Source of the DNA: Rhizobiaceae bacterium
GTDB lineage: Bacteria > Pseudomonadota > Alphaproteobacteria > Rhizobiales > Rhizobiaceae
Direction: 5' to 3'
Assembly (NCBI GenBank): GCA_017643025.1
Contig: JAEPOG010000005.1
Coordinates: 496,001-560,000, forward strand
DNA: 64,000 nt
Numbering within the stretch: the stretch's first letter is position 1; the number at the start of each line of letters is the position of its first letter. Shown here in pieces: positions 47,555 through 58,480 of the stretch. Under the pieces are notes generated by a model. It searched no databases. It was not told the DNA's origin and saw only the letters and a program-made list of their open reading frames with translations. Made by a program: the position numbers and the translations under genes.

Positions 47555-48679
47555 ATGGCCGCGGCTTCATCCTCATCTGACGAAACCGACCGCCGCTTCA
47601 TGGCGGCGACGATCCGCCTGTCCCGCCATCATCTCGGCCTCACCGCGACCAACCCGTCGGTCGGCACGCTGATTGTGCACGACGATGGCAGCGGGACGCG
47701 CATCGTCGGGCGCGGTGTCACCGCAATCGGAGGCCGCCCGCATGCTGAACCGCAGGCGCTCGCCGAAGCCGGGGAACTGGCGCGCGGCGCCACCGCCTAT
47801 GTCACGCTCGAACCCTGCGCCCATCACGGACGCACGCCGCCCTGCGCCGAGGCACTGATAACATCCGGCGTGGCGCGGGTCGTAGGTGCGGCAAGCGATC
47901 CCGATCCGCGCGTATCCGGCCGTGGTTACGCGATGCTGCGCGAGGCCGGCATCGAGGTTGTCGAGAAGGTGCTGGCTGACGAGGCCGCCGATCTCATGGC
48001 CGGCTATTTGAATCGATCCGTCAGCAAGCGACCCGAAGTGACTTTGAAGCTTGCCGTTTCAGCGGATGGTATGATCGGTGTGAAAGGGAAGGGGCAGGTT
48101 GCAATCACCGGGCCGGAGGCGCGGGCGCAGGTGCACGCGATGCGCGCCGAGGCCGACGCGATCCTCGCGGGCATAGGTACCGCACTTGCCGATGATCCGG
48201 AACTGACCTGCAGGCTGCCGGGACTGCAGGGGCGATCACCGGTGCGTATCGTGCTGGACGCGAACGCCCGATTGCCGGTCAATTCGAAGCTGGCGCGCTC
48301 GGCGCGTGAAGTGCCGGTCCTGCTCGCCGCTTCCATCGATGCCGACCCGGCCCGGAGGACGAGCCTGTCGGAATGCGGCGTTGAGCTGATCGGCGCAGAC
48401 CTTGTCGATGGCCGCGTCGCGCTGCCGGAACTTCTCGACGATCTCGCCGGGCGCGGAATTTCCACGCTGATGGTGGAAGGCGGCGCGGCTGTCGCAGGGC
48501 AGTTTCTGAAGGACGGCCTTGTGGACCGCATTGCCTTGTATTCTGGAACTGCAGCTATTGGTGCTGCGGGCGGTGTTCCGTCGCCATTGTCGCGCGACAC
48601 CATTCCGGCCGGTTTCCGTATTGTGCGCGAGGCCCGCTTTGGCGAGGATCGCTACGCGGAGTGGACGAGGAAGGGCTGA
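47555..48679 (+). CDS. ribD: bifunctional riboflavin biosynthesis deaminase/reductase
   Basis: A 374-residue enzyme performing the second and third steps of riboflavin synthesis. The deaminase domain (about residues 12-150) has zinc ligands in HAEPQALAEAG and TLEPCAHHGRTPPCAEAL. The reductase domain (about 160-370) has VTLKLAVSADGMIG and STLMVEGGAAVAGQFL. It overlaps ribE by 1 nt. Confidence 0.95.
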   Translation: MAAASSSSDETDRRFMAATIRLSRHHLGLTATNPSVGTLIVHDDGSGTRIVGRGVTAIGGRPHAEPQALAEAGELARGATAYVTLEPCAHHGRTPPCAEALITSGVARVVGAASDPDPRVSGRGYAMLREAGIEVVEKVLADEAADLMAGYLNRSVSKRPEVTLKLAVSADGMIGVKGKGQVAITGPEARAQVHAMRAEADAILAGIGTALADDPELTCRLPGLQGRSPVRIVLDANARLPVNSKLARSAREVPVLLAASIDADPARRTSLSECGVELIGADLVDGRVALPELLDDLAGRGISTLMVEGGAAVAGQFLKDGLVDRIALYSGTAAIGAAGGVPSPLSRDTIPAGFRIVREARFGEDRYAEWTRKG

Positions 48680-49290
48680 TGTTCACCGGAATTGTCACCG
48701 ACATTGGCACCATCGCCTCCGTAAAGCCGCTACCCGAGGGCGCGCGGCTGCGCATCGACACTGCCTACGATCCCGGGACGATCGACATCGGCGCCTCGAT
48801 AAGCTGCGGCGGCGTGTGCCTGACCGTGGTCGCGCTTCCGGAGCCGGGATCGAATGCACGCTGGTTCGAGGTCGAGGCGTGGGAGGAAGCGCTGCGCCTC
48901 ACGACGGCCCGCGACTGGGGGCAGGGCACCCGCATCAATCTCGAACGCGCCCTCAAGGTTGGCGACGAACTCGGCGGGCACATCGTGTCCGGCCATGTCG
49001 ACGGCACGGCGACGATCCTTGAGCGCAAGGACGAAGGTGACGCGGTGCGCATCACGCTTGAAGCGCCCCACGAACTGGCAAAGTTCATCGCGCCGAAGGG
49101 CTCTGTCGCGCTCGACGGCACCTCGCTGACCGTGAACGGCGTCGATGGCGCGCGCTTCGACGTGCTTCTGATCCACCACTCGCTGTCGGTGACCACCTGG
49201 GCCGACCGCAAGCCCGGCGACCGGGTCAATCTGGAAGTCGATACCATGGCCCGCTATGCGGCGCGGCTGATGGAGGCCGACAAGGGCTGA
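48679..49290 (+). CDS. ribE: riboflavin synthase, alpha chain
   Basis: A 203-residue trimeric enzyme that dismutates lumazine to riboflavin. The two tandem barrels each start with a typical phrase: MFTGIVTDIGTI at residue 1 and ELGGHIVSGHVDGTATI near 98. ISCGGVCLTVV and VALDGTSLTVN are the repeated ligand motifs. It overlaps ribD, and is followed 108 nt later by ribH. Confidence 0.95.
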   Translation: MFTGIVTDIGTIASVKPLPEGARLRIDTAYDPGTIDIGASISCGGVCLTVVALPEPGSNARWFEVEAWEEALRLTTARDWGQGTRINLERALKVGDELGGHIVSGHVDGTATILERKDEGDAVRITLEAPHELAKFIAPKGSVALDGTSLTVNGVDGARFDVLLIHHSLSVTTWADRKPGDRVNLEVDTMARYAARLMEADKG

Positions 49291-49398
49291 CCGCTGGCGC
49301 AACGGAACGCCGATCCGCCCGTCACTCTATGCTTGCTCCGCAATGCCGTTAGGCCTAAGTGACCGGCATTCCATCGAAGCGCGAAAGTCCGGACCGGC

Positions 49399-49836
49399 AT
49401 GCCGCACCTTCTTATAGTCGAAGCCCGCTATTACGAGCATCTGTCCGACGCGCTTCTCGAGGGCGCGAAGGCGGCCTTGGACGACGCCGAAGCTACGTAT
49501 GATGTCGAGACGGTGCTGGGCGCCCTGGAGATTCCGGCGGCGATCGCTTTCGCCGAGGACGCCGCGAAGGATGACGGCGTCGTCTATGACGGATATGTCG
49601 CGCTTGGCTGCGTGATCCGGGGCGAGACCTATCATTTCGAGATCGTGGCCAACGAATCGAGCCGCGCCCTCATGGATCTTTCGACCGAGCCGCTGGCCAT
49701 CGGCAATGGCATTCTGACCGTCGAGAACGAGAGCCAGGCCCTCGTGCGTGCCCGCAAATCCGAAGGCGACAAGGGCGGTTTCGCGGCGCGCGCCGCTCTC
49801 AAGCTGATCGAACTGCGCGAGAAATTCTCGAGATGA
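49399..49836 (+). CDS. ribH: 6,7-dimethyl-8-ribityllumazine synthase
   Basis: A 145-residue protein that condenses the ribityl-uracil with dihydroxybutanone phosphate. It shows [32 protein letters not shown], the [20 protein letters not shown] block and [17 protein letters not shown] near residues 103-119. No FMN riboswitch was found upstream; this copy is expressed with the rib-nusB operon. It overlaps nusB by 4 nt. Confidence 0.95.
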   Translation: MPHLLIVEARYYEHLSDALLEGAKAALDDAEATYDVETVLGALEIPAAIAFAEDAAKDDGVVYDGYVALGCVIRGETYHFEIVANESSRALMDLSTEPLAIGNGILTVENESQALVRARKSEGDKGGFAARAALKLIELREKFSR

Positions 49837-50339
49837 GCCTGCCGAAGGCCGATCCGGGCGAAAAGGCGGAAACCCGCGGAGCCAACAAACGCGGGGCTGC
49901 GCGGCTGGCTGCGGTGCAGGCGCTGTATCAGATGGATGTCGTCGGCAGCGGCGTTCTGGAGACGGCGGCCGAGTATGAGGCCTACAGGCTCGGCAAGGAG
50001 GTCGACGGTTCGCAATATCGCGAGGCCGACCCGCAATGGTTCCGGGCGATCCTGTCCGGCGTTGTCGAAGGCCAGAAGACGATCGATCCCGTGATCAGGC
50101 AGGCGCTGACAGCCGACTGGCCGCTGTCGCGCCTCGATTCCACGCTGCGCGCCATACTGCGCGCCGGCGTCTACGAATTGATGAACCGCAAGGACGTGCC
50201 GGTCGCCGTCATCGTGTCGGAATATGTCGACATCGCCAACGCCTTCTACGAGGAAGAAGAGCCCAAGCTGGTCAATGCGGTTCTCGACCGTGTGGCGCGC
50301 AGCCAGCGCGGCGAGGGCAGGGGGAAGGACCCGGCGTGA
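49833..50339 (+). CDS. nusB: transcription antitermination factor NusB
   Basis: A 168-residue helical RNA-binding protein that binds boxA with NusE in rRNA antitermination. It has [18 protein letters not shown] near residues 20-37, [20 protein letters not shown] near 92-111 and [20 protein letters not shown]. It overlaps both ribH and the MFS gene, indicating a single transcript. Confidence 0.95.
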   Translation: MSLPKADPGEKAETRGANKRGAARLAAVQALYQMDVVGSGVLETAAEYEAYRLGKEVDGSQYREADPQWFRAILSGVVEGQKTIDPVIRQALTADWPLSRLDSTLRAILRAGVYELMNRKDVPVAVIVSEYVDIANAFYEEEEPKLVNAVLDRVARSQRGEGRGKDPA

Positions 50340-51562
50340 GCGATCCGAATTCGGCGCGCGAGGCGACCCGCACGACACTGATCCTTGCGACGGCGCAGGC
50401 GATAGTCGGGTCGGCGGCGCCGATCTGCATCTCGCTTGGCGGCCTCGCCGGCGACTATCTGCTTGGCGCCGACAAGTCGCTGGCTACCGCGCCGGTCACC
50501 GCCTTCACCGTCGGCGTGGCCGCGGGCGCCATTCCCGCTGCCACCATCATACGGGCGCTGGGGCAGCGCGGCGGCTTCATGACCGGCTCGATGATTACCG
50601 GCCTCGGCGGCGGCATAGCAGCGATCGCGCTGTTCCAGATGAGCTTTTGGATGCTGATTGCCGGCTTTCTCATCATCGGCACGGGTGGCGCCTTCGTGCA
50701 GCAATTCCGTTTCGCTGCGGCAGACAACGCGCCGGCGGAATTCAAGGCCAAGGCGATATCCTGGGTGCTGGCGGGCGGCATCATCACCGCCATCCTCGGG
50801 CCGCAGATCGTCATCTTCACACGCGAAATGCTGGCGCCAGTCATGTTCGCCGGTTCTTTCGTTTCGATCATCGGGCTGGCGCTGGCGGGCATGTTCATCC
50901 TGTCCTTCCTGCGCCTGCGCAAGGACATGCCGGCAGAGGATGACGCGGCTGCGGGTCCGGCGCGGCCGCTGACGGAGATCATCGCGACCCCGAAATTCGC
51001 CGTTGGCCTGCTTTGCGCTGTCGGCAGCTACGCCCTCATGAGCTTCGTGATGACCGGTGCCCCCCTGGCGATGGTCGGCTGCGGCTTCACGACAGATCAG
51101 GCGACACTCGGTATCTCATGGCACGTGATGGCCATGTTCGGCCCCAGCTTCTTCACCGGCAAGCTTATTGCGCGCTACGGCAAGGAGAAGATCGTCGCCG
51201 CCGGCCTGATATTGCTGATCGGCTGCGCCGTTGTCGCTCTGTCAGGCATCGAACTGTGGCAGTTCTGGACAGCGCTCATTCTGCTTGGCCTCGGCTGGAA
51301 CTTCGGGTTCATCGGCGCCACCGCGATGGTCGCGGAAACCTACCGCCCCGCCGAGAAAAACAAGGTGCAGGGCTTCCACGATTTCGTGCTGTTTTCTTCG
51401 GTGGCGTTCGCCTCGCTGATGTCGGGCCAGGTCTACAACGCCTGGGGCTGGGACATGCTCAACTGGGTGGTGTTTCCGGTCACCGTGCTGTGCCTCGTGG
51501 CGCTGGTCGGGCTGGCCGTGGTGGCGCGCGCACCCGCCGAGCCCGGCGGTAGATCGGCCTAA
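50336..51562 (+). CDS. MFS transporter
   Basis: A 408-residue permease with about twelve membrane helices. GTG at 50336 overlaps the nusB stop and matches the start of the first helix region ([20 protein letters not shown]). A central loop ([20 protein letters not shown]) splits the halves, and [20 protein letters not shown] near residue 325 is a conserved MFS loop. The substrate is unknown. Its place at the end of the rib-nusB operon is common in rhizobia. Confidence 0.83.
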   Translation: MSDPNSAREATRTTLILATAQAIVGSAAPICISLGGLAGDYLLGADKSLATAPVTAFTVGVAAGAIPAATIIRALGQRGGFMTGSMITGLGGGIAAIALFQMSFWMLIAGFLIIGTGGAFVQQFRFAAADNAPAEFKAKAISWVLAGGIITAILGPQIVIFTREMLAPVMFAGSFVSIIGLALAGMFILSFLRLRKDMPAEDDAAAGPARPLTEIIATPKFAVGLLCAVGSYALMSFVMTGAPLAMVGCGFTTDQATLGISWHVMAMFGPSFFTGKLIARYGKEKIVAAGLILLIGCAVVALSGIELWQFWTALILLGLGWNFGFIGATAMVAETYRPAEKNKVQGFHDFVLFSSVAFASLMSGQVYNAWGWDMLNWVVFPVTVLCLVALVGLAVVARAPAEPGGRSA

Positions 51563-51627
51563 ATCCATTCAAATTGACAGCTGAATCCACCTGGCCGGGG
51601 ATTCCGGGGCAAAATGCGACCTTCAGC

Positions 51628-51656
51628 TTGACGTTGGCGGGTCGCTTGCGCATAAG
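51628..51656 (+). promoter_or_regulatory. candidate sigma-70-type promoter of hppA
   Basis: TTGACG at 51628-51633 and CATAAG at 51651-51656 are separated by 17 nt. The -10 matches the consensus at four of six positions. It lies 97 nt upstream of hppA. Confidence 0.4.
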
Positions 51657-51752
51657 CCGCCGCGAAAGGATGGCCCGGTTTCCCGGCGCGGTCCTGCACG
51701 CACGGTCCGCGAGGGGGCACTTTCGGACCCAACCCAAAGGAAAATTCTGGCA

Positions 51753-53891
51753 ATGACTATGCTTTATGTCGTCATCGCCTGCGGCTTGCTTTCTGTCCTT
51801 TACGCCATCTGGGCGACGCAGTCGGTCCTCGCGGCCGATCAGGGCAACGCACGCATGCAGGAAATCGCCGGCGCCATCCGTGAAGGCGCGCAGGCCTATC
51901 TGTCCCGTCAGTACACCACGATCTCGATCGTCGGTGTCATCGTATTCCTCCTGGCCTGGTGGCTGCTCTCGGTTTCGGCCGCGATCGGCTTCCTGATCGG
52001 CGCGGTGCTTTCGGGCGTTGCAGGCTTCATCGGCATGCACGTATCCGTACGCGCGAATGTCCGCACCGCACAGGCAGCCTCCAATAGCCTTGCCGCCGGC
52101 CTCGACATCGCATTCAAGTCGGGCGCCATCACCGGCATGCTGGTGGCCGGCCTCGCGCTGCTTGGCGTCGCGGTCTACTACTGGATCCTGGTCGGCCCGA
52201 TGGGTTACGGCCCGGCCGACCGCGCGGTCATCGACTCGCTGGTCGCGCTCGGCTTCGGCGCGTCGCTGATCTCCATCTTCGCCCGTCTCGGCGGCGGCAT
52301 CTTCACCAAGGGCGCCGACGTGGGCGGCGACCTGGTGGGCAAGGTCGAAGCCGGCATCCCCGAGGATGATCCGCGCAATCCGGCCACCATCGCAGACAAT
52401 GTCGGCGACAATGTCGGCGACTGCGCCGGCATGGCCGCCGACTTGTTCGAGACCTATGCGGTGACGGTCGTCGCGACCATGGTGCTCGGCGCCATCTTCT
52501 TCGCTGGTACCGAAATTCTCGGCCAGGTGATGCTTTACCCGCTGGCGCTCTGCGGCGCCTGTATCATCACCTCGATCATCGGCACGTTCTTCGTCCGCCT
52601 CGGCTCCAATGGCTCGATCATGGGCGCTCTGTACAAGGGCCTCATCGTCACCGGCCTGTTGACCGTCATTGGCGTCGGCGGAGCGACCTCGCTGACCATC
52701 GGCTGGGGTTCGATCGGCACCGTTGCCGGCATGGACATCACCGGCACGAACCTGTTCATCTGCGGCCTCATCGGCCTCATCGTGACGGGTCTGATCGTGG
52801 TGATCACCGAGTACTACACCGGCACCGACAAGCGCCCGGTGAACTCGATCGCACAGGCGTCGGTAACCGGCCACGGCACCAACGTCATCCAGGGCCTGGC
52901 CGTCTCGCTCGAGGCGACCGCGCTGCCGGCTATCGTGATCGTGGCGGGCATCATCGCCACCTTCCAGTTCGCCGGCCTCTTCGGCACCGCTATCGCGGTC
53001 ACCACCATGCTCGGCCTCGCCGGTATGATCGTGGCGCTCGACGCCTTCGGCCCTGTCACCGACAATGCCGGCGGCATCGCCGAGATGTCGGGCCTTCCCT
53101 CGGAAGTGCGTCAGTCCACCGACGCGCTCGACGCGGTTGGCAACACGACGAAGGCCGTCACCAAGGGCTACGCGATCGGTTCGGCCGGTCTCGGCGCGCT
53201 GGTTCTGTTTGCGGCCTACTCCTACGATCTGGAGTACTTCATCGCCAACAGCGACACCTACACCTACTTCCAGGGCATGAACGACGTGTCGTTCTCGCTG
53301 TCCAACCCCTACGTTGTTGCAGGCCTGATCTTCGGCGGCCTGATCCCGTACCTCTTCGGCGGCATCGCGATGACCGCGGTGGGCCGGGCAGGCGGCGCGG
53401 TGGTCGAGGAAGTGCGCAAGCAGTTCCGCGAGAAGCCGGGCATCATGGAAGGCAAGGAGCGGCCGGATTACGCCCGCGCCGTCGACATGCTGACCAAGGC
53501 CGCCATCCGCGAGATGATCATCCCCTCGCTGCTGCCGGTTCTGGCTCCGCTCATCGTCTATTTCGGTGTGCTGCTGCTCTCCGGCTCCAAGGCCTCGGCT
53601 TTTGCGGCGCTGGGCGCGATGCTGCTTGGCGTGATCGTCAACGGTCTGTTCGTCGCCATCTCGATGACCTCGGGCGGCGGCGCATGGGACAACGCCAAGA
53701 AGAGCTTCGAGGACGGCTTCGTCGACAAGGACGGCGTGAAGCACGAGAAGGGCTCCGAGGCGCACAAGGCGTCCGTGACCGGTGACACCGTCGGCGATCC
53801 TTACAAGGATACTGCCGGCCCGGCCGTGAACCCGGCCATCAAGATCACCAACATCATGGCGCTCCTGCTTCTGGCCGTGCTCGCGCACTGA
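51753..53891 (+). CDS. hppA: membrane-bound proton-pumping pyrophosphatase, K+-independent
   Basis: A 712-residue membrane enzyme with about sixteen helices that couples pyrophosphate hydrolysis to proton export. The active site reads [20 protein letters not shown] near residues 188-207 and [19 protein letters not shown] near 213-231. The subtype switch is [10 protein letters not shown] near 464-473, where Lys replaces the Ala of K+-dependent enzymes, so no potassium should be needed. AAAGGA lies upstream of the ATG. A strong bidirectional terminator follows. Confidence 0.96.
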   Translation: MTMLYVVIACGLLSVLYAIWATQSVLAADQGNARMQEIAGAIREGAQAYLSRQYTTISIVGVIVFLLAWWLLSVSAAIGFLIGAVLSGVAGFIGMHVSVRANVRTAQAASNSLAAGLDIAFKSGAITGMLVAGLALLGVAVYYWILVGPMGYGPADRAVIDSLVALGFGASLISIFARLGGGIFTKGADVGGDLVGKVEAGIPEDDPRNPATIADNVGDNVGDCAGMAADLFETYAVTVVATMVLGAIFFAGTEILGQVMLYPLALCGACIITSIIGTFFVRLGSNGSIMGALYKGLIVTGLLTVIGVGGATSLTIGWGSIGTVAGMDITGTNLFICGLIGLIVTGLIVVITEYYTGTDKRPVNSIAQASVTGHGTNVIQGLAVSLEATALPAIVIVAGIIATFQFAGLFGTAIAVTTMLGLAGMIVALDAFGPVTDNAGGIAEMSGLPSEVRQSTDALDAVGNTTKAVTKGYAIGSAGLGALVLFAAYSYDLEYFIANSDTYTYFQGMNDVSFSLSNPYVVAGLIFGGLIPYLFGGIAMTAVGRAGGAVVEEVRKQFREKPGIMEGKERPDYARAVDMLTKAAIREMIIPSLLPVLAPLIVYFGVLLLSGSKASAFAALGAMLLGVIVNGLFVAISMTSGGGAWDNAKKSFEDGFVDKDGVKHEKGSEAHKASVTGDTVGDPYKDTAGPAVNPAIKITNIMALLLLAVLAH

Positions 53892-53911
53892 CCTGACAGG
53901 CAGCTCAAACG

Positions 53912-53949
53912 AAAGAACCCGCGGGGCGACCCGCGGGTTCTTTGTTTTT
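53912..53949. terminator. bidirectional intrinsic terminator between hppA and bamE
   Basis: A 14-bp perfect stem (53912-53925 with 53930-53943) is capped by a GCGA tetraloop. It is followed by TTTGTTTTT on the plus strand and by TTTCGTTT on the minus strand, so it can end both convergent genes. Confidence 0.92.
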
Positions 53950-53989
53950 GGAGAGCTCGTGCGGTAGCCCGCCCGCGGAAAATGTCCGG

Positions 53990-54493
53990 TTACAGGCCCG
54001 GCAGCCGCGATGGTGTGCCGCCACCGCCGGCAACGCCGGAGATCAGCTGGATCAGGAAGTTCTGGTCCTTGCCTGCGGTAGGCGTTGTCCGCGAAATGAA
54101 ATCGAACAGCTTGCCGTCCTGGAGACCGTAATTGGCGATGTTGGTCACGCGCCCGTCGTCGCCGAAATAGACCGCGAGTACCCGCTGATCGACCACCTGC
54201 GCATTGGCGAAGGCGACGCGGCGCACCCTGGTCTGCGAGATGTAGTAGAACACCTCGTTGTCGAAGGTGGCGGTCGTCGACGGCGTGCCCAGCGTCAGGA
54301 GCACCTGCTCGCGGCTCGATCCGACGGGCACCAGTTCAAGCGACGACTCGTCGATGACGTAGCCTTTGGAGATGGTCTCCGAAGTGGAAAGACTGTCGGT
54401 GGCGTTGCAGCCAGCCGCAGCAAGGCCGAGAACGGCGGCGCCTGCTACGGTCGCGAAGCGCCGAAACTTGAAATCGAAGGCCCCGGACAACAA
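53990..54493 (-). CDS. bamE: outer membrane assembly lipoprotein BamE
   Basis: A 167-residue lipoprotein of the beta-barrel assembly machine. A signal peptide ends at the lipobox LAAAGC near residue 29; the lipid-bearing Cys is followed by NATDS. The SmpA/OmlA domain shows LELVPVGSSREQVLLTLGTP then FDNEVFYYISQTR. There is no ATG near the signal peptide; TTG codons at 54493 or 54490 follow a GAGG site and are the likely start. It is divergent from the CBP3-like gene. Confidence 0.88.
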   Translation of the reverse strand: MLSGAFDFKFRRFATVAGAAVLGLAAAGCNATDSLSTSETISKGYVIDESSLELVPVGSSREQVLLTLGTPSTTATFDNEVFYYISQTRVRRVAFANAQVVDQRVLAVYFGDDGRVTNIANYGLQDGKLFDFISRTTPTAGKDQNFLIQLISGVAGGGGTPSRLPGL

Positions 54494-54625
54494 ATCTACC
54501 TCACTTTTGCTGCAGCAACTGCCGCGCCCGCCACGTTTGCAGCGGCGGCGAAAAGCGGTAAACCAGCTTCGCCGGCGATGCAACCTGACCGCCATGCTAC
54601 CGTCCGAATTGAAAGTATATCCTTA

Positions 54626-55186
54626 ATGTTCAAACGGTTGCTCGGCATTGGATCAAATCCGAACGAATTGATCGTCGATGCCTTGTACGAACAAATCGTG
54701 GCGGCCGCGCGGCAGCCGGCGCCCTACGCGGACTGGGCTGTGCCTGATACGCCGCTGGGCAGGTTCGAGCTGCTGTCGCTTGTGATGATCCTCGTCCTTC
54801 GCCGCTTGAAGGGCGAACCGGGGGCTGCCTCCGACGTCGCGCAGGACCTTGTAGACACGTTTTTCAGGGACATGGACCATTCGATCCGCGAACTCGGCGT
54901 CGGCGACGTTGGCGTACCGAAACGGATGAAGAAGCTGTCGCGAATGTTCTACGGCCGTGCCCAATCCTACGGGTCGGCGCTCGACGCGCGTGATGAGGGT
55001 GCGCTGAAGGCCGCGCTTTCACGAAACGTCCAGCCAGCCGCGAAGGAGTGGCCGCAGGCGGGTGAGCTTGCGCGCTACGCACAGCTGGCAGCGGACGCAC
55101 TTGCCGGTCAGGAGACCGCCGATATCGTCGCGGGGCGAATTTCGTTCCCGGCGACCGGCGCCGCCGCAACGGGTGAGGCGGCATGA
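54626..55186 (+). CDS. ubiquinol-cytochrome c chaperone (CBP3/UQCC1-like)
   Basis: A 186-residue protein of the CBP3 family. It has the family segments ADWAVPDTPLGRFELLSLVM and QDLVDTFFRDMDHSIRELGV near residues 35-100, then VPKRMKKLSRMFYGR. In mitochondria the homologue assists cytochrome b and complex III assembly. It overlaps the DUF177 gene (ATGA). The ribosome site is weak. Confidence 0.88.
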   Translation: MFKRLLGIGSNPNELIVDALYEQIVAAARQPAPYADWAVPDTPLGRFELLSLVMILVLRRLKGEPGAASDVAQDLVDTFFRDMDHSIRELGVGDVGVPKRMKKLSRMFYGRAQSYGSALDARDEGALKAALSRNVQPAAKEWPQAGELARYAQLAADALAGQETADIVAGRISFPATGAAATGEAA

Positions 55187-55734
55187 TGGCTGCTGGATCA
55201 AGCCCGGTTTCGCTCAAGGTCGACGTATCACGCCTGCCTGCAAAGGGGGTGACGGTCAAGCTGGAAGCAGATGCCGATCAACGCGCCGCGCTTTGCGCCG
55301 AACACGGTCTGGAGGCCGTCGACGCCTTTTCGTTCGAGCTGCTTGTTGCGCCCTGGAAGCGCGACGGCGCACGGGTAACCGGCAAGGTCATCGCAAAAAT
55401 CACCCAAGCCTGTGTTGTCACCCTCGATCCTGTCGAATCGATGATCGACGAGGATGTCTCGGCTGTCTTCGTACCGGAGGATTCGCGCTTGGCGCCGGTT
55501 TTTGCACCGGACGGGGAATTGCACCTCGATGCGGAAGGCGAAGACACCCCGGAAACATTTTCGGGGAATCGCATCGACGCCGGCGCACTCGCCGAGGAGT
55601 ATTTCGCACTCGCTATCGATCCCTATCCGCGCCGCGAGGGCGTGGAACTGCCCGATGCAGCCTCCGACCAGGAGTTGGGGAAAAGTCCCGAGCCACCATT
55701 CGCCAAGCTGCGTTCGCTTGTGCGCAAGCCCTGA
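55183..55734 (+). CDS. DUF177 family protein (YceD-like)
   Basis: A 183-residue protein with the DUF177 pattern: GKVIAKITQACVVTLDPVES at about residues 67-86 and an acidic C-terminal region ending FAKLRSLVRKP. YceD homologues lie next to rpmF and fatty-acid genes and are linked to 23S rRNA processing. Here rpmF is absent between it and plsX, as is common in rhizobia. Two ATG codons stand in tandem at the start. Confidence 0.88.
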   Translation: MMAAGSSPVSLKVDVSRLPAKGVTVKLEADADQRAALCAEHGLEAVDAFSFELLVAPWKRDGARVTGKVIAKITQACVVTLDPVESMIDEDVSAVFVPEDSRLAPVFAPDGELHLDAEGEDTPETFSGNRIDAGALAEEYFALAIDPYPRREGVELPDAASDQELGKSPEPPFAKLRSLVRKP

Positions 55735-55842
55735 AATACCTCTTTCGGAGGCCGAATTGAGGTTGTGCGACGGACCAAAACCGCTATTTTCGCCGCACTT
55801 TGACCCACGCCCCCTCCGAGGGACCGACGGGAACAGTGTCGC

Positions 55843-56910
55843 TTGATACGCATATCCATTGACGCCATGGGTGGAGATCACGGGCCGGCAGTCGTGCTGC
55901 CGGCACTGCTGGCGGTGATCGAGCGCAGGCCCGATGTCCGATTCCTCCTGTTCGGCCGCGCCGAGGAGGTTGAGCCTGTTCTCAAGGGCCTGCCGCGGCT
56001 GGCGGGCCTGAGCGAGTTCCATCACTGCGACGTATCGGTGCGCATGGACGACAAGCCCAGCCAGGCGCTTCGCCAGGGCCGCTGGAAGTCGTCCATGTGG
56101 CGCGCCATCGAAGCAGTGAAGAACGGCGACGCCGACGTCTGCATTTCGGCCGGCAACACCGGCGCGCTGATGGCCATGTCGAAATTCTGCCTGCGCCCGA
56201 TGGCCAATATCGAGCGGCCGGCGATCGCCGCGCTCTGGCCGACGCTTCGCTCCGAATGTGTCGTATTGGACGTGGGCGCGAACATCGGCGCGGACGCCGG
56301 GCAACTCGTCGGCTACGCCATCCTAGGCGCCGCCATGGCGCATTCGATCTTCCAGCTCGATCGTCCCGCTGTCGGCCTGCTCAATGTCGGCGTCGAGGAG
56401 ATCAAGGGGCAGGAGGACGTGAAAGAAGCGGGACGCATGCTGCGCGAGGCGCAGCTGCCATCGATGGACTATCGCGGCTTCGTCGAAGGCGACGATATCG
56501 CAAAGGGCACCGTCGATGTAGTGGTCACAGAGGGCTTTTCCGGCAACATCGCCCTCAAGACTGCCGAGGGCACGGCGCGCCAGATCGCCGAATATCTGCG
56601 CGATGCGATGAGCCGCACGCTGCTCGCACGCATCGGCTATTTCTTTGCCCAGAACGCGTTTCGCCGCCTGCGCGAGAAGCTCGACGTCCGCAAGATCAAT
56701 GGCGGTGTCTTCCTTGGCCTCAACGGCATCGTCGTCAAAAGCCACGGCGGCGCCGACCAGGAAGGTTTCGCGGCCGCCGTCGATCTCGGCTACGACATGG
56801 CGCGCCGCCGCCTGATAGACACTATTCGCGAGCAGCTGGAGCATTTCCACGAACGCCAGCCGGTGCCGGTGGACACACTGGTGGCGAACGGCGGCACGAA
56901 TGCCAGCTGA
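55843..56910 (+). CDS. plsX: phosphate acyltransferase PlsX
   Basis: A 355-residue enzyme that makes acyl-phosphate from acyl-ACP, feeding phospholipid synthesis. It opens with [20 protein letters not shown] and contains [35 protein letters not shown] and [17 protein letters not shown]. The start is a TTG at 55843 with GGGAA upstream, as no in-frame ATG exists there. It is followed by fabH 16 nt later. Confidence 0.95.
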   Translation: MIRISIDAMGGDHGPAVVLPALLAVIERRPDVRFLLFGRAEEVEPVLKGLPRLAGLSEFHHCDVSVRMDDKPSQALRQGRWKSSMWRAIEAVKNGDADVCISAGNTGALMAMSKFCLRPMANIERPAIAALWPTLRSECVVLDVGANIGADAGQLVGYAILGAAMAHSIFQLDRPAVGLLNVGVEEIKGQEDVKEAGRMLREAQLPSMDYRGFVEGDDIAKGTVDVVVTEGFSGNIALKTAEGTARQIAEYLRDAMSRTLLARIGYFFAQNAFRRLREKLDVRKINGGVFLGLNGIVVKSHGGADQEGFAAAVDLGYDMARRRLIDTIREQLEHFHERQPVPVDTLVANGGTNAS

Positions 56911-56926
56911 CAAGGGAAACCACTGA

Positions 56927-57898
56927 ATGATCCGTTCCGTCGTCCGCGGCGTTGGCGCAGAGACCCCGCGCCGCATCATGCACAACAATGATTTCGTGAA
57001 TCTGGTCGATACCTCCGACGAGTGGATCACGCAGCGCACGGGGATCAGGCAGCGCCACATCGCATCCGACGATGAAACGACGGCATCACTGGGCGAGGCG
57101 GCTGCACGCAAGGCGCTTTCGGCGGCGGGGATGACGCCGGATGACATCGATCTGATCGTGCTTGCGACCTCGACGCCGAACAACACCTTTCCGGCCACCG
57201 CGGTAGAGGTGCAGCATCGGCTTGGCATGGACCACGGCTTCGCTTTCGACATGCAGGCGGTGTGCAGCGGTTTCGTCTATGCATTGACGACGGCCGACCT
57301 GCATATCCGCGGCGGTATGGCGAAGCGTGCTCTGGTGATAGGCTCGGAAACCTTTTCGCGCATTCTCGACTGGACCGACCGCACCACCTGCGTGCTGTTC
57401 GGCGATGGCGCCGGCGCGCTGGTGCTTGAGGGCATCGAGGGCGAGACCGGCGCGGGCGCCCGCGGCATCATCGCATCGAGCCTGCGCTCCGACGGCGTTC
57501 ACCGTGACAAGCTTTATGTCGATGGCGGGCCGTCGACCACCGGCACGGTGGGCAAGTTGCGCATGGAAGGCCGTGAGGTGTTCAAGCACGCGGTGGCGAT
57601 GATCACCGACGTGGTCGAGGACGTGCTTGGCCGAGCCGGCGTAACCGCCGACGACCTCGACTGGTTCGTGCCCCACCAGGCGAACAAGCGCATCATCGAC
57701 GCATCCGCCCGCAAGCTGGGCATTGCGGACGAGAAGGTGGTGATCACAGTTGACCGCCATGGCAATACGTCGGCAGCGTCTGTGCCTCTGGCGCTCGACG
57801 CCGCGGTCGGCGACGGGCGGATCAAAAAGGGCGATCTGGTACTTCTTGAAGCGATGGGTGGCGGCTTTACCTGGGGAGCGGTGCTGCTGCGCTGGTAG
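56927..57898 (+). CDS. fabH: beta-ketoacyl-ACP synthase III
   Basis: A 323-residue condensing enzyme that starts fatty-acid synthesis from acetyl-CoA and malonyl-ACP. The catalytic triad is visible: Cys in [12 protein letters not shown] near residue 113, His in [11 protein letters not shown] near 250 and Asn in [12 protein letters not shown] near 280. [16 protein letters not shown] near the start is also diagnostic. It is in an operon-like cluster with plsX. Confidence 0.96.
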   Translation: MIRSVVRGVGAETPRRIMHNNDFVNLVDTSDEWITQRTGIRQRHIASDDETTASLGEAAARKALSAAGMTPDDIDLIVLATSTPNNTFPATAVEVQHRLGMDHGFAFDMQAVCSGFVYALTTADLHIRGGMAKRALVIGSETFSRILDWTDRTTCVLFGDGAGALVLEGIEGETGAGARGIIASSLRSDGVHRDKLYVDGGPSTTGTVGKLRMEGREVFKHAVAMITDVVEDVLGRAGVTADDLDWFVPHQANKRIIDASARKLGIADEKVVITVDRHGNTSAASVPLALDAAVGDGRIKKGDLVLLEAMGGGFTWGAVLLRW

Positions 57899-57970
57899 TG
57901 TTTGGTTTACCCTGCGCCCTGAAGGCTGCGCCTTAGTGCAAAGTGGATCGACTGCAGCCAGTATCGGTCC

Positions 57971-57999
57971 TTGACCTGCCGGGGCCAATTTCTTAACGT
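57971..57999 (+). promoter_or_regulatory. candidate promoter of ihfA
   Basis: TTGACC at 57971-57976 and TAACGT at 57994-57999 are spaced by 17 nt, 49 nt upstream of the ihfA start. The -10 is a poor match, so the call is tentative. Confidence 0.3.
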
Positions 58000-58047
58000 T
58001 TCCACATATCTATCTTTTAATCGATTTTGGAACGGTTGGACCGGCGG

Positions 58048-58380
58048 ATGGGGGGGAAGACAGTTACGCGTGCCGACCTCGCAGAGGCGGTGTACCGCAA
58101 GGTGGGCTTGTCGCGCACCGAGTCCGCTCAACTCGTCGAAATGGTGCTTGAGGAAATCTGCAACGCCATAGTCCGGGGAGAGACGGTTAAACTGTCCTCT
58201 TTCGCGACATTTCACGTCCGCTCCAAGAACGAGCGCATCGGCCGCAACCCGAAGACCGGCGAGGAAGTGCCGATCCTTCCGCGCCGCGTCATGACCTTCA
58301 AGGCCTCCAATGTGCTGAAGAACCGAATCCTGAAGTCGCACAAGGTCGGCAAGACCAGGCCGGTCGGCTCCCGCGGATAG
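58048..58380 (+). CDS. ihfA: integration host factor subunit alpha
   Basis: A 110-residue DNA-bending protein that pairs with IHF-beta. It has [20 protein letters not shown] at residues 8-27, [20 protein letters not shown] near 47-66 and the intercalating-proline region [20 protein letters not shown]. The ATG at 58048 is preferred over the TTG at 58027. It is followed 100 nt later by the MerR gene, a conserved rhizobial order. Confidence 0.95.
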   Translation: MGGKTVTRADLAEAVYRKVGLSRTESAQLVEMVLEEICNAIVRGETVKLSSFATFHVRSKNERIGRNPKTGEEVPILPRRVMTFKASNVLKNRILKSHKVGKTRPVGSRG

Positions 58381-58480
58381 GATCCGGGCGGGCGCGCCCT
58401 GGTTGCGGAATTACTTGAACTTCCTCGTACAACAGGCTGTAATTCGTAACGATTCGCAGCTGTACAGTTGAGGTGTGCCG

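Noticed and set aside
51480..53888. 802-residue open frame antisense to hppA
   Set aside because: Low-complexity His/Asp/Arg-rich translation without any family resemblance, fully opposite a well-supported gene.
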